The notes under the pieces are model-generated. The model ran no database searches. It saw only the letters and a list, made by a program, of their open reading frames with translations, and was not told where the DNA came from. Source: Selenomonas sp. oral taxon 892 str. F0426 (GTDB lineage: Bacteria > Bacillota > Negativicutes > Selenomonadales > Selenomonadaceae). From it: a stretch of 64,000 nucleotides of DNA. Both the position numbers and the translations under genes were made by a program. Where the stretch lies: NCBI RefSeq assembly GCF_000468035.1, contig NZ_KI260513.1, forward strand, positions 1-64,000, read 5' to 3'. Shown here in pieces: positions 26,106 to 35,712 of this stretch (the first letter of the stretch is position 1; every line of letters begins with the position of its first letter).

Positions 26106-27749
26106 CTATCTCCTCCTAGCAAGGTATTCGGAAGCAAAGCCAGGATTCTCCAGCAGAATATCCGACTCAAACATGCGATTCCACGGGAAAGTCACAACGA
26201 CGCTGTCGACCTCCGCGATCGGCGGCAGGTTCTCCTCTATGAAGCGGTTCATCATACGTGTCGATCGCATCCCAACCGCATCGATCTTCGTTCCGAGACT
26301 GCCGTAGAAACCATCGCCGCGCAGCCATGTGAGCTGACGTGCGATGATATTGCGTACGTTCGCCTGATATGCCCAGTCATCGAGGTAACGCGTCGTGAGC
26401 AGGTGATCGATGGAGTCCCCATCCATGTGACGAACGAGCATCCCCTGTCCGAGGACAAAGCCGGAACTGTTTGTCGGCGTATTCCAGCCGGCATATGCCT
26501 GTATCTTGTAGAGCAGACCGCGTCGCTGAAGCTCCTCCAAGAGGGCGTTGTCGGCACCGTTGGCAAAGGCCACATCAGCAATCGAGACGGGGTATCCTTT
26601 TGCAACGTAGTCCGCCACAACATCTGCGAAATACGCAGTGCCGTCACGCGGCGTTCCGTCATTGAGCGGAGCATTCGCCTCATAGGTGCGGCCGTCCGGG
26701 TTCGTATTCACCGTAAGTACAACGTCAGCTTTCTCTGGTGCACGCACCATCATGCCGCCCGCTGCGATGACAGCATCACCGATTGATGTTCCGATCTTTT
26801 CATCCGAGTAAGCTGGCACGGTATCCGCACCACGTCCCCAGTTATAGCGTGCAAATACGAAGGGAACCTCGTGCTTCTGCTCGTTCACGGCACGTGTCAG
26901 CATGAGCAGGGCAATCTCATCAATGCCCGCCATAGTCTGGAAGCGCGTCTTGCCGAGATCGGCGCCGGCCTCCGTCAGGTGACGGCTCTCGAGATGCGTC
27001 TGCGAAAACGGCGCATTGTCATCGCGTCCAAGCGTGAGGTAACGGAACGTACCGTGTTTGCGCAGGAGGTCGATCAGATACTCATTCACCGCATAGTTTT
27101 TCTCACGGCGTCCCATCCAATCCGCAAGCGCCTCCTTAGGGATGAGTCGTCCGAGGAAGTCGTACTCCTTGCGCTCACGGCGTGTCAGCCCCTCGACCTC
27201 CTCTTTGTCACGGAGCACGGTATAGCGGAAAATGTCCGCGCCGTAGCGGCGGTAGTACTCCGGCTCCTCATGACCCGAGGCCTCGCCGGAGCGAGGGGTT
27301 CGCATGATGGAACCAAAGACGTAGAGCGGCATCTTTGGATGAGCGCGCTGGAGTGCATCAAAACGCGCCGCACGAGCGAGCACCTGGTCACGTGAAAAGC
27401 TATGCTTGCGCGAACCAACCAGGCTGCCGTAGATCATCGCATCCGAGGAGATAACTGCAGCCTTGACCCCTGGCTGCGAGAGATTTTCATCCAGCCATGT
27501 CCAGAGTTCATCCGGATGCCCCCAGTCCTCCCGATTCCCGAGCAGCTCCATCGGCGGCACAATGACCTCGTAACCGACGCGCTGCACCACATCCGCCGTC
27601 TGCTTGTTCGAGATCGGGCGGCTGTCATGCGGGATGAAAACAATCTTTTCTGTGATCGGCGGCTTCTTCGCCGCACCCGCGAGCTGCGGCACGAGAAATA
27701 CGGCCAGCATCGCAAAACATAGCATTCGAATCAAAGGGAATCTCGTCAA
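26106..27749 (-). CDS. DUF4127 family exported protein
   Basis: 547-residue protein with N-terminal signal peptide (MLCFAMLAVFLVPQLAGA). It matches the DUF4127 pattern: IVFIPHDSRPISNKQT at the start, ISSDAMIYGSLVGSRKH and SRDDNAPFSQTH-like acidic motifs (LGRDDNAPFSQ), and YAGWNTPTNSSG near residue 425. The repeated Asp/His/Arg motifs suggest a hydrolase, but no activity is established. The TTG start has AGGAGG 6 nt upstream and overlaps the previous stop (CATTGACG). Confidence 0.85.
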   Translation of the reverse strand: MTRFPLIRMLCFAMLAVFLVPQLAGAAKKPPITEKIVFIPHDSRPISNKQTADVVQRVGYEVIVPPMELLGNREDWGHPDELWTWLDENLSQPGVKAAVISSDAMIYGSLVGSRKHSFSRDQVLARAARFDALQRAHPKMPLYVFGSIMRTPRSGEASGHEEPEYYRRYGADIFRYTVLRDKEEVEGLTRRERKEYDFLGRLIPKEALADWMGRREKNYAVNEYLIDLLRKHGTFRYLTLGRDDNAPFSQTHLESRHLTEAGADLGKTRFQTMAGIDEIALLMLTRAVNEQKHEVPFVFARYNWGRGADTVPAYSDEKIGTSIGDAVIAAGGMMVRAPEKADVVLTVNTNPDGRTYEANAPLNDGTPRDGTAYFADVVADYVAKGYPVSIADVAFANGADNALLEELQRRGLLYKIQAYAGWNTPTNSSGFVLGQGMLVRHMDGDSIDHLLTTRYLDDWAYQANVRNIIARQLTWLRGDGFYGSLGTKIDAVGMRSTRMMNRFIEENLPPIAEVDSVVVTFPWNRMFESDILLENPGFASEYLARRR

Positions 27750-28477
27750 TGTGCTCCTCCTTCTTCTGCACCCTCTCCAGTTCCTGTCGAGCCTCCGCTC
27801 TGCAGGATCGAGCGGATCGTCTCTCGGACATCATCCGGCACATTTAGTTTCATATCAAACATGATGCCGCCCTCACGCACCTCGGCGCCCTCAATCTCGA
27901 TCATTTCCATCAGATTGTGGCCGCGCAGCGTCGTCTGGCCTAGCTTCGATGCCGCGAGCACCTCATGAAAATCCACATATACTTTATTGCCGCGGATATC
28001 CACCGGCAGACGATCGGATACATCGAGGCGTCCCACCATGCGCTCCACCATCGAGAGTGATACACGCGAGAACACCCAGGACACGAACCCGTGATTTGGA
28101 ATATTCTTCTCCCGCACACGGTAGACGGCATACGATTTATCACCGTCATGGACAAATTCCTCAATAATTCCTGAGAGTTCGATCTTCTTATACTTTTTTG
28201 TTGTCGTACAGGTGAGATTAAGGCGCCCGTTTGCATTGGATCGAAGCACGATGCTGCGGATGCTACCCCCCGTTCCGAGGTTCTTGGCAATCGCCTCATT
28301 CATGACCGAGTCGCGCACGAAGAGATGGCCCTCAGCGATCTGCGCGAGGGTCTCACGATCCCAGGTATCGCGCAGAACAGTCAGTGCAGGGCTGTAGTCC
28401 TTGACTGCCTCACGTACTGCGCTCCAATCAATATGTTTCGCCTGTTCAATAAAACTCGCAGGAATATCAATGACCAT
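27746..28477 (-). CDS. Hypothetical protein
   Basis: 243 residues, no signal peptide or membrane segment. The opening IDIPASFIEQAKHIDWSAVRE and a central beta-rich part (SIVLRSNANGRLNLTCTTTK) precede a C-terminal region with DVRGNKVYVDFHEVL-like sequence (VDIRGNKVYVDFHEV) and end in a Gly/Glu-rich tail. No family recognised. It overlaps DUF4127 by 4 nt and begins at the stop codon of the DUF2225 gene (TAATG), so it belongs to their operon. Confidence 0.6.
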   Translation of the reverse strand: MVIDIPASFIEQAKHIDWSAVREAVKDYSPALTVLRDTWDRETLAQIAEGHLFVRDSVMNEAIAKNLGTGGSIRSIVLRSNANGRLNLTCTTTKKYKKIELSGIIEEFVHDGDKSYAVYRVREKNIPNHGFVSWVFSRVSLSMVERMVGRLDVSDRLPVDIRGNKVYVDFHEVLAASKLGQTTLRGHNLMEMIEIEGAEVREGGIMFDMKLNVPDDVRETIRSILQSGGSTGTGEGAEEGGAH

Positions 28478-29175
28478 TAGCCGTTCGCCTTCTCCGCTTC
28501 CGCCTTCTTCTCACGCAGGTCAAGCCAGAGGTTCTGCGTGCGCTCAAAGAGCTTCACATCATTCTTGCGCACCTCCTGGTCGCTCATGATCTGCGAGAGC
28601 ATCTGTGTCGCCTTCTCATAGTCGCCCAGACGATAGTACGCTGCCCCCGCAATGTAGAGCGCCATACTATCGCTCATCCCGTTGATGGGGTAGTGCTCCG
28701 TCATGACTGACTTCTCATACAGCTCAGCAGCACGGCGGAGAACCTCGGCCTCCTTGTCGTGCTCCTCTGTGTCGCGGTATACCCACGCCATCCCCATGCA
28801 ATAGCCTGCCTGCTTCTGCAATGTCCACCCAAGACGCTCAGCGAAGTAGATCCCCAATTTATAGGCGCGGATCGCATCCTCAACCGTACGCTCCTCCGTG
28901 TACGGCAGGTTGATCTTGCGCCCCTCAAGGAGCTCTTTGACCTTCGTCTTGTCGCGCGCGGAGAGAGGCTCCTCCGTGAACTGCTTCTCGTCTGCGGCAA
29001 ATCCACAGTGCTCGCACAGCCAGACGCGATAGCGATAGGGATTCACCCCCTCGTAGCGCACGCAGAAATCCTCATCCGTCTCGAGTGTGATGAGACGTGC
29101 CTTCAGCTTCGTCACATGCGTCTTTTCCCCACAGACCGGACACGGCTTCTCGACAGTGTATGTATACTCAGCCAT
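28477..29175 (-). CDS. DUF2225 family protein with zinc-ribbon-like cysteines
   Basis: About 232 residues. The N-terminal domain has two CxxC pairs (CPVCG near residue 13 and CEHCG near 54), a likely zinc ribbon, followed by helical TPR-like segments (ALYIAGAAYYRLGDYEKATQ). This is the DUF2225 pattern known from Firmicutes; function unknown. First gene of the four-gene operon; ATG preferred at the second Met, 7-8 nt after GGAGG. Confidence 0.82.
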   Translation of the reverse strand: MAEYTYTVEKPCPVCGEKTHVTKLKARLITLETDEDFCVRYEGVNPYRYRVWLCEHCGFAADEKQFTEEPLSARDKTKVKELLEGRKINLPYTEERTVEDAIRAYKLGIYFAERLGWTLQKQAGYCMGMAWVYRDTEEHDKEAEVLRRAAELYEKSVMTEHYPINGMSDSMALYIAGAAYYRLGDYEKATQMLSQIMSDQEVRKNDVKLFERTQNLWLDLREKKAEAEKANG

Positions 29176-29285
29176 CATTCTTCCTCCCTACGGTTCCTTC
29201 TCTCGATTAAAAATCCACTTTAGCATACCATAAAATACGGAAAAAAGAAAGAATCACACACACCTAACGCTTCCCTAGAACTAAA

Positions 29286-29314
29286 TTGTAAGGAATTATG
29301 CTTCATGATATAAT
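29286..29314 (+). promoter_or_regulatory. Promoter of the type I restriction-modification operon
   Basis: TTGTAA and a perfect TATAAT are spaced 17 nt apart, about 70 nt before the hsdR start codon. Confidence 0.7.
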
Positions 29315-29384
29315 AAAGTATTATGAGAAGTTCTATGCCGTAAAAAAAGAAATGCAACGATAATTGCAGCTTGAGGTGAAACGT

Positions 29385-32300
29385 ATGAAGTCAAATTTTG
29401 AATTTCTGCACGCAGACTTTCCTGTGCTTGCAGCCCTCGGATTGCAAGCCGAGACATACTGCTTCTCCGATCCGAACTCGTGTCTCATGAAACTCGGGAT
29501 GATGGGCGAGACCGTCGTCAACCTCATGTTTACCTACGATAACATCAAGCTGCCATACGACAATACAGCAGCTGCTCGCATTGATACACTCCGTCGTGAA
29601 GACCTGCTCACAAGAGATTTAACTGATATTCTGCATGCCCTTAGAAAAACAAGGAACAAGGCTGTGCATGAGAACTATGCCTCCGTATCCGACTGCAACA
29701 GCCTGCTTGAGATGACACATAGTCTGTGTGAATGGTTCATGCAGACCTATGGAGACTGGAATTATCAGCACCGTACATTTATCCCCCCGATGCCGACGCA
29801 TATTAGTGCGCCCATTTCCGTCACGATTCGACAGGAAGAAGAAGAAAAAACAGAAATCCTCGCAAAACAAGCAGAAGAAATTGCCGCTGCAGCAAAGAAT
29901 ATGCCCAAATCCGAACGCAGCAAACAGGCATCCAAAATGGCAAGTCAGCGCATGGTGTCGGAAGCCGAAACGCGTTACATGATTGACGAGCAGCTCCGAC
30001 AAGTCGGTTGGGAGGCGGATACCGAAAATCTACGCTACGCGAAAGGAACACGCCCCGCGAAGGGGCATAACAGAGCCATCGCCGAATGGCCGACAAACTC
30101 CGCCACAGGACAGAGCGGACGTGCGGACTATGCCCTGTTCATCGGAACGAAAATGGTTGGCATGATTGAGGCAAAAGCAGCCCACATAGACATCCCCTCC
30201 GTACTCGACTATCAAGGCAAAGACTATCCGCGCAGCATCCGTGAGGAAGACAAGAAATATGTTCTGGGCACATGGGGCGAATATCTCGTGCCATTTACCT
30301 TTGCCACAAATGGACGTTCTTATCTCGAACAGGTCAAAACAAAGTCAGGCGTATGGTTTCTTGACTTGCGCGATCCGTCCAACACGCCAAAGGCATTGCA
30401 TGGTTGGATCAGTCCCGCAGGAATCGAGGAGCTGTTAGAAAAAGATGTAGCGGCGGGAAATCAGGCGCTAAAATCCCTGCCCTACGACTTTCTCACAGAT
30501 CCTAGTGGACTGAATCTGCGTCCCTATCAAGTGAATGCCGTCAAAGCGGCGGAACAAGCCGTCACGAGCGGCAGAGAAAACATCCTGCTGGCGATGGCAA
30601 CAGGAACGGGAAAGACCAGAACCGTTCTCGGCATGATCTATCGTTTCCTGACCACAAACCGATTTAAGCGGATTCTCTTTCTGGTGGATCGCACCTCTCT
30701 CGGACAGCAGGCTGCCGACGTGTTCAAAGAGGTAAAACTGGAAGACCTCATGACACTCGACCAAATCTATGACATCAAGGGACTCGATGATAAGGGCATC
30801 GACAAATCCACGCGGATTCACATAGCAACTGTGCAGAGCATGGTAAAGCGCATCCTATATGGAGGCGGCGACTCGACGCCTGCGGTCACGGATTACGATT
30901 TAATCATCATAGACGAGGCGCACCGCGGCTATACATTGGACAAAGAAATGAGTGAAGCCGACTTCCTATACCAGGATCAGCGCGATTACCAAAGCAAGTA
31001 TCGCAGCGTCATCACGTATTTTGATGCGGTTCGCGTCGCACTCACAGCGACACCCGCACTTCAGACGACGGAAATATTTGGCGAACCGGTCTTCAAATAC
31101 ACCTACCGCAAAGCCGTAATCGAGGGCTATCTCGTCGATCATGACGCACCGCATATTTTGCAGACGAAACTCAGTATCGAGGGGATCCACTTCAAGAAGG
31201 GGGACAATATTGCAGAATATGACCCCATTACAGGAGAAATCACAAACAGCGAACTCATGGATGATGAGCTTGATTTTGATGTAGAGCAGCTCAACCGTCA
31301 AGTCATTACCGAAAGTTTCAATCAGACGGTACTGAGCGAAATTGCACGCGGCATCGATCCCGAGGCCGAGGGAAAGACGCTCATCTACGCCGCCAACGAT
31401 GCCCATGCCGATATGATTGTTCAGCTTCTGCGGGAAATATATGCGCCCACAGGAGTCCATAACAATGCCATCATGAAGATTACGGGCAGCGTCGGCGGCG
31501 GTGATCCAAAAAAAGTACAGGAAGCAATCAAGCGATTTAAGAATGAACGCTATCCAAGCATTGCCGTCACCGTCGATCTTCTGACAACGGGGATTGATGT
31601 GCCTGAAATCACCACGCTTGTTTTCATGCGCCGTGTCAAGTCCCGCATCCTCTTCGAGCAGATGCTGGGGCGTGCAACCAGACTTTGCCCCAAAATCCAT
31701 AAAACCCATTTCTCCATTTATGACCCCGTCGGTGTGTATGAATCCCTGAGCAAGGTCAACACTATGAAGCCTGTCGCCGTGAATCCAAATGTGACGTTTA
31801 CAAACTTGCTGGGCGGACTGAATGAATTGACCGACGATGCCCATATCGAGCAGCAGGTCAAACAAATCATTGCAAAGCTCCAACGAAAAAAGCACAGCAC
31901 TTCGGATGCTATCTTGACCCATTTCAAGAGTATGACAGGCGGGAATGACTTTGCCGGATTCATCTCCGAAATCGAGCAAAAAAAACCGCAGGATGCGAAA
32001 AAATATATCCTCGCCCATCACGACCTGTTCAAGATACTTGAAGAAAACACGGCAACGGGAAAACGAAGCGTTGTCATCTCGGACAAAGAGGACGAATTGA
32101 AAAGCCATACGTTAGGCTATGGAAACGCAGGAAAACCAGAGGATTATCTGGATGCATTTGCCAAGTATATTAAGGACAATCGCAACGAAATTGCCGCCCT
32201 CAGCATCATCTGTTCCAGTCCCGGAGATTTGACATGGGAGGCTCTGCGCGACTTACGCTTGACGCTTGACCGCGAGGGCTTCAAGGAGATCGACCTCAAC

Positions 32301-32651
32301 AAAGCAATCCGCAAAGTCGATAAGAAGGAAATCACGGCTGACCTGATCAGCCTCATTCGCCGCTATGCCATCGGTGCGCGCCTCATCAGCCATGAGGCGC
32401 GGATCCGCCGTGCTGTGACACGCCTGCGCGAAGCACACGACTTCTCCGCACAGGAACTGAGCTGGATTTCCCGTATAGAAACCTACCTCATGAACGAATC
32501 GGTACTCAACGTACACAGCTTCAACGGGGACAGCCGTTTCAAACGTGAGGGCGGATTTAACCGCATCAACAAGATCTTTCAAAACAATTTGGAGAGCATC
32601 GTATGCGAACTGAACGAGTATCTGTACGATGATGGAGGAGAAACCGCATGA
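29385..32651 (+). CDS. hsdR: Type I restriction endonuclease, R subunit
   Basis: Translocating restriction subunit of a type I R-M system, about 1088 residues. The N-terminal DUF4145-like helical domain (about 1-130) is followed by the PD-(D/E)xK nuclease core (GRADYALFIGTKMVGMIEAK) and the SF2 helicase motor (Walker A MATGTGKTRT, motif II IIIDEAHRGY, motif III TATPALQT, motif VI region MLGRATRLCP). The C-terminal domain resembles EcoEI-type R subunits that bind the methylase core. The ATG at 29385 is chosen because GAGGTG lies 7 nt upstream; a TTG seven codons earlier is unsupported. It overlaps hsdM by 4 nt. Confidence 0.95.
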   Translation: MKSNFEFLHADFPVLAALGLQAETYCFSDPNSCLMKLGMMGETVVNLMFTYDNIKLPYDNTAAARIDTLRREDLLTRDLTDILHALRKTRNKAVHENYASVSDCNSLLEMTHSLCEWFMQTYGDWNYQHRTFIPPMPTHISAPISVTIRQEEEEKTEILAKQAEEIAAAAKNMPKSERSKQASKMASQRMVSEAETRYMIDEQLRQVGWEADTENLRYAKGTRPAKGHNRAIAEWPTNSATGQSGRADYALFIGTKMVGMIEAKAAHIDIPSVLDYQGKDYPRSIREEDKKYVLGTWGEYLVPFTFATNGRSYLEQVKTKSGVWFLDLRDPSNTPKALHGWISPAGIEELLEKDVAAGNQALKSLPYDFLTDPSGLNLRPYQVNAVKAAEQAVTSGRENILLAMATGTGKTRTVLGMIYRFLTTNRFKRILFLVDRTSLGQQAADVFKEVKLEDLMTLDQIYDIKGLDDKGIDKSTRIHIATVQSMVKRILYGGGDSTPAVTDYDLIIIDEAHRGYTLDKEMSEADFLYQDQRDYQSKYRSVITYFDAVRVALTATPALQTTEIFGEPVFKYTYRKAVIEGYLVDHDAPHILQTKLSIEGIHFKKGDNIAEYDPITGEITNSELMDDELDFDVEQLNRQVITESFNQTVLSEIARGIDPEAEGKTLIYAANDAHADMIVQLLREIYAPTGVHNNAIMKITGSVGGGDPKKVQEAIKRFKNERYPSIAVTVDLLTTGIDVPEITTLVFMRRVKSRILFEQMLGRATRLCPKIHKTHFSIYDPVGVYESLSKVNTMKPVAVNPNVTFTNLLGGLNELTDDAHIEQQVKQIIAKLQRKKHSTSDAILTHFKSMTGGNDFAGFISEIEQKKPQDAKKYILAHHDLFKILEENTATGKRSVVISDKEDELKSHTLGYGNAGKPEDYLDAFAKYIKDNRNEIAALSIICSSPGDLTWEALRDLRLTLDREGFKEIDLNKAIRKVDKKEITADLISLIRRYAIGARLISHEARIRRAVTRLREAHDFSAQELSWISRIETYLMNESVLNVHSFNGDSRFKREGGFNRINKIFQNNLESIVCELNEYLYDDGGETA

Positions 32652-34078
32652 CCACACAGGAAATCGTATCAAAGCTCTGGAATCTCTGCAACGTCCTGCG
32701 CGATGATGGAATCACCTATCATCAGTATGTGACGGAGCTGACCTATATTCTGTTTCTAAAAATGGCAAAGGAAACCGATACTGAGGAGCAAATCCCCGAG
32801 AAATATCGTTGGGATGAGTTAAAAACGCAAAGCGGAATTGCGCTCAAAAAATATTACAAAGAACTGCTCACCGAACTGGGAGACAACAGCACAGGACGCA
32901 TCCGTGAGATCTATCAGGGAGCATCCACCAATATCGGTGAGCCGAAGAATCTTGAGAAAATCATAAAAACGATAGATGCTCTTGATTGGTACTCTGCCAA
33001 AGAGGAAGGGCTTGGCAATCTGTACGAGGGACTGCTTGAGAAGAACGCCAACGAGAAGAAGTCCGGTGCAGGGCAGTATTTCACACCGCGTGTCCTCATT
33101 GACGTTATGACGAACCTGATGAAGCCGCAGGCGGGTGAACGTTGCAACGATCCCGCCTGCGGGACATTTGGCTTTATGATTGCCGCGCATCGTTATGTTG
33201 CAGACCAGACCGACAATTTTTTCGAACTGGATGCGGAACTTGCGGAGTTTGAAAAAAACGCTGCCTTCACCGGCTGTGAACTCGTACACGATACACATCG
33301 TCTCGCACTGATGAATGCCATGCTGCATGATATAGAGGCGCCAATTGTATTGGGAGATACTCTATCAAATCTGGGTAAGACGATGAATGGATACGATCTG
33401 GTACTGACCAATCCTCCGTTTGGCACGAAAAAAGGCGGCGAACGTGCCGCACGTGATGACTTCTCCTATCAGACCAGCAACAAGCAGCTCAATTTTTTGC
33501 AGCATATCTACCGCAGTCTTAAAGCAGACGGCAAGGCACGCGCCGCCGTTGTTCTGCCCGACAACGTACTCTTTGCGGATGGAGACGGCGAGAAAATCCG
33601 CCGCGATCTGATGGAGAAATGCAACCTGCATACCATTCTGCGCCTCCCTACAGGAATCTTCTACGCGCAGGGTGTTAAGACAAACGTATTATTCTTCACA
33701 CGCGGGGAAAAAGATACAGGCAATACGCAGGAAGTTTGGATCTACGATCTCCGAAATGAGATGCCGTCGTTCGGTAAGACAAGTCCGCTGAAGCCCACTC
33801 ATTTTGATGAGTTCATCGCGTGCTATGCAGATGCCGACCTGTCAAAACGCAAAGAGACATACAGCCCAGAGAACCCAAATGGCAGATGGCGCAAGTTTAC
33901 CATCGAAGAAATCCTTGCAAGGGATAAGACCAGTCTCGACATCACATGGATGAAGGCAGCCTCTGATGTGGATAACTATACCTTGGCAGAACTTTTGGAG
34001 CAAATTAAGGAGCAGTCCGCAAACATATCAAAGGCAGTCGCCGAACTGGAAACGCTCATAGGAGAGGTGGAAGAGTAA
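32648..34078 (+). CDS. hsdM: Type I DNA methyltransferase, M subunit
   Basis: N6-adenine methyltransferase subunit (476 residues). The helical N-terminal domain is followed by the SAM-binding motif DPACGTFGFM and the catalytic NPPF motif in LVLTNPPFGTKKGGERAARD. It works with two M and one S subunit as methylase and with R for restriction. It overlaps hsdR (ATGA), and its TAA is followed immediately by the TTG start of hsdS, so all three are translationally coupled. Confidence 0.96.
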   Translation: MTTQEIVSKLWNLCNVLRDDGITYHQYVTELTYILFLKMAKETDTEEQIPEKYRWDELKTQSGIALKKYYKELLTELGDNSTGRIREIYQGASTNIGEPKNLEKIIKTIDALDWYSAKEEGLGNLYEGLLEKNANEKKSGAGQYFTPRVLIDVMTNLMKPQAGERCNDPACGTFGFMIAAHRYVADQTDNFFELDAELAEFEKNAAFTGCELVHDTHRLALMNAMLHDIEAPIVLGDTLSNLGKTMNGYDLVLTNPPFGTKKGGERAARDDFSYQTSNKQLNFLQHIYRSLKADGKARAAVVLPDNVLFADGDGEKIRRDLMEKCNLHTILRLPTGIFYAQGVKTNVLFFTRGEKDTGNTQEVWIYDLRNEMPSFGKTSPLKPTHFDEFIACYADADLSKRKETYSPENPNGRWRKFTIEEILARDKTSLDITWMKAASDVDNYTLAELLEQIKEQSANISKAVAELETLIGEVEE

Positions 34079-35671
34079 TTGGATACAGAGACGCTGAGAA
34101 AGAAAATACTTGACCTTGCGATACGCGGCAAGCTCGTCCCCCAAGATCCGAATGACGAACCTGCATCGGTTTTGCTCGAACGAATTCGTGCGCAAAAAGC
34201 CCAAATGGTAAAGGATGGAAAACTCAAAGCAAAGGACGTAAAGAACGACACCATCATCTATGTTGGTGAGGATAATTTGCATTATGAGAAATTCGCCGAT
34301 GGTACGATCAAATGTATCGAAGACGAGATTCCGTTTGAGGTGCCAGAGAGTTGGGCGTGGGCGCATCTCTCGGATATAGCACAAATACTAAATGGTGATA
34401 GAGGTCAAAATTATCCTGCAAAAAACAAACTACAAGACACTGGAATCCCCTTTGTAAGCGCATCCAATATTGAATCTGGAGTCGTAATATCAAACAACTT
34501 ACTATGTATGACAGAGGCTCAATATAAATCTCTTGGCGCAGGCAAACTTATAACAAATGATATCGTTTATTGTATCCGTGGATCATTAGGGAAATGCGGC
34601 TTTTTCACAATGTCAAAAGGTGCTATTTCTTCCTCGTTAGTTATTGTTCGTCCATTTAGGGAGAACAACGTAATCCGAAAATATCTCTTTCTGTACCTAA
34701 ACGCATCTTTAGCTGAATCAGAAATAAAAAAGTATGATAATGGTAGTGCTCAACCAAACCTTGCTGCTAAAGACTTTGCTAGATTTTTAATTCCTGTTCC
34801 ACCATTAGATGAACTCGATACGATTGTCAAAAAAACAGATAATGTTCTTATGCTCGTGGAGCAGATAACCAACAATAAAGAATCTATAAAAAATATAATA
34901 TCGCTTACAACATCAAAAATCCTTGATCTCGCCATCCACGGCAAACTCGTCCCGCAAAACGATAACGATGAACCTGCATCGATGTTATTGGAACGGATTC
35001 GGGCAGAAAAAGAAGAACTCATCAAGCAGGGAAAAATCAAACGTGACAAGAGAGAATCTGTCATCTACCGGGGTACGGATAACTCGTATTATGAGAGGTT
35101 TGCCGATGGGAGTGAAAAATGTATTGATGAGGAGATTCCGTTTGAGATTCCAGATTCATGGACTTGGGTAAGACTTGGACATATTATAAAAAATATACAG
35201 TATGGGTTGAGTAGTTCAGCAGAAATTTCAGGTACTTGTCATCTCTTAAGGATTACTGATATTCAAAATGGAAAGGTGGATTGGGATACAGTTCCTTATA
35301 CAAGCACAAATAATCTTGATAAGTACTTGCTACATATCAATGATATTTTATTTGCTCGGACTGGTGCAACGGTAGGAAAATCTTTTCTAGTAACTCAGCT
35401 TCCCTGTGACTCTGTATATGCGTCATATCTAATTAGAGTTCAGCTATTAGATAATATCTGGATACAATACATTCATAAGTTCTTCAATAGTAATAGTTAC
35501 TGGGCTCAAATTAGAGATAAAATGGTCGGTGTTGGACAACCAAACTGTAACGGGACATCGCTTAAAGAGTTATTGATCCCTTTTCCACCCCATTTGGAAC
35601 AAAAACGCATTACATTGTGTATGAAAGATTTGATCAACAAGATTAACTCAATGATAGACTATATATCATGA
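34079..35671 (+). CDS. hsdS: Type I specificity subunit (expressed copy)
   Basis: Sequence-recognition subunit, 530 residues with two variable target-recognition domains (TRD1 about 95-275, TRD2 about 360-525) separated by conserved helical spacers. The spacer motif KILDLAIRGKLVPQ occurs near the N-terminus and again as KILDLAIHGKLVPQ near residue 280. It starts with TTG directly after the hsdM stop; the upstream GGAGAGGTGG supplies a ribosome site. DNA of the TRDs is visibly more AT-rich than hsdR/hsdM, fitting horizontal origin of recognition cassettes. Two segments are present as inverted repeats in the silent copy downstream, so the gene should be rearranged by inversion. Confidence 0.95.
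   Translation: MDTETLRKKILDLAIRGKLVPQDPNDEPASVLLERIRAQKAQMVKDGKLKAKDVKNDTIIYVGEDNLHYEKFADGTIKCIEDEIPFEVPESWAWAHLSDIAQILNGDRGQNYPAKNKLQDTGIPFVSASNIESGVVISNNLLCMTEAQYKSLGAGKLITNDIVYCIRGSLGKCGFFTMSKGAISSSLVIVRPFRENNVIRKYLFLYLNASLAESEIKKYDNGSAQPNLAAKDFARFLIPVPPLDELDTIVKKTDNVLMLVEQITNNKESIKNIISLTTSKILDLAIHGKLVPQNDNDEPASMLLERIRAEKEELIKQGKIKRDKRESVIYRGTDNSYYERFADGSEKCIDEEIPFEIPDSWTWVRLGHIIKNIQYGLSSSAEISGTCHLLRITDIQNGKVDWDTVPYTSTNNLDKYLLHINDILFARTGATVGKSFLVTQLPCDSVYASYLIRVQLLDNIWIQYIHKFFNSNSYWAQIRDKMVGVGQPNCNGTSLKELLIPFPPHLEQKRITLCMKDLINKINSMIDYIS
34271..34363 (+). repeat. Outer inversion repeat, left copy
   Basis: 93 bp of hsdS (codons about 65-95) match 37909-38001 in reverse orientation with only two mismatches (at 34307 and 34339). 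Recombination here would exchange both target-recognition domains. Confidence 0.92.
35002..35097 (+). repeat. Inner inversion repeat, left copy
   Basis: 96 bp in the central spacer of hsdS are identical to 37187-37282 in reverse orientation, inside a longer similar stretch of roughly 250 bp. Recombination here would exchange only the second target-recognition domain. Confidence 0.93.
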
Positions 35672-35712
35672 ACGAATGACACCATCATGTTACTGATGGT
35701 GTCATTCGTTTA
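35671..35712. terminator. Strong bidirectional terminator between hsdS and recombinase
   Basis: AACGAATGACACCATCA pairs perfectly with TGATGGTGTCATTCGTT around a 6-nt loop. It ends hsdRMS transcription and also lies at the stop codon of the convergent recombinase gene. Confidence 0.85.

Noticed and set aside
30966-32108. 380-codon frame antisense to hsdR
   Set aside because: Opposite strand of the conserved helicase/C-terminal region; composition is a mirror of it.
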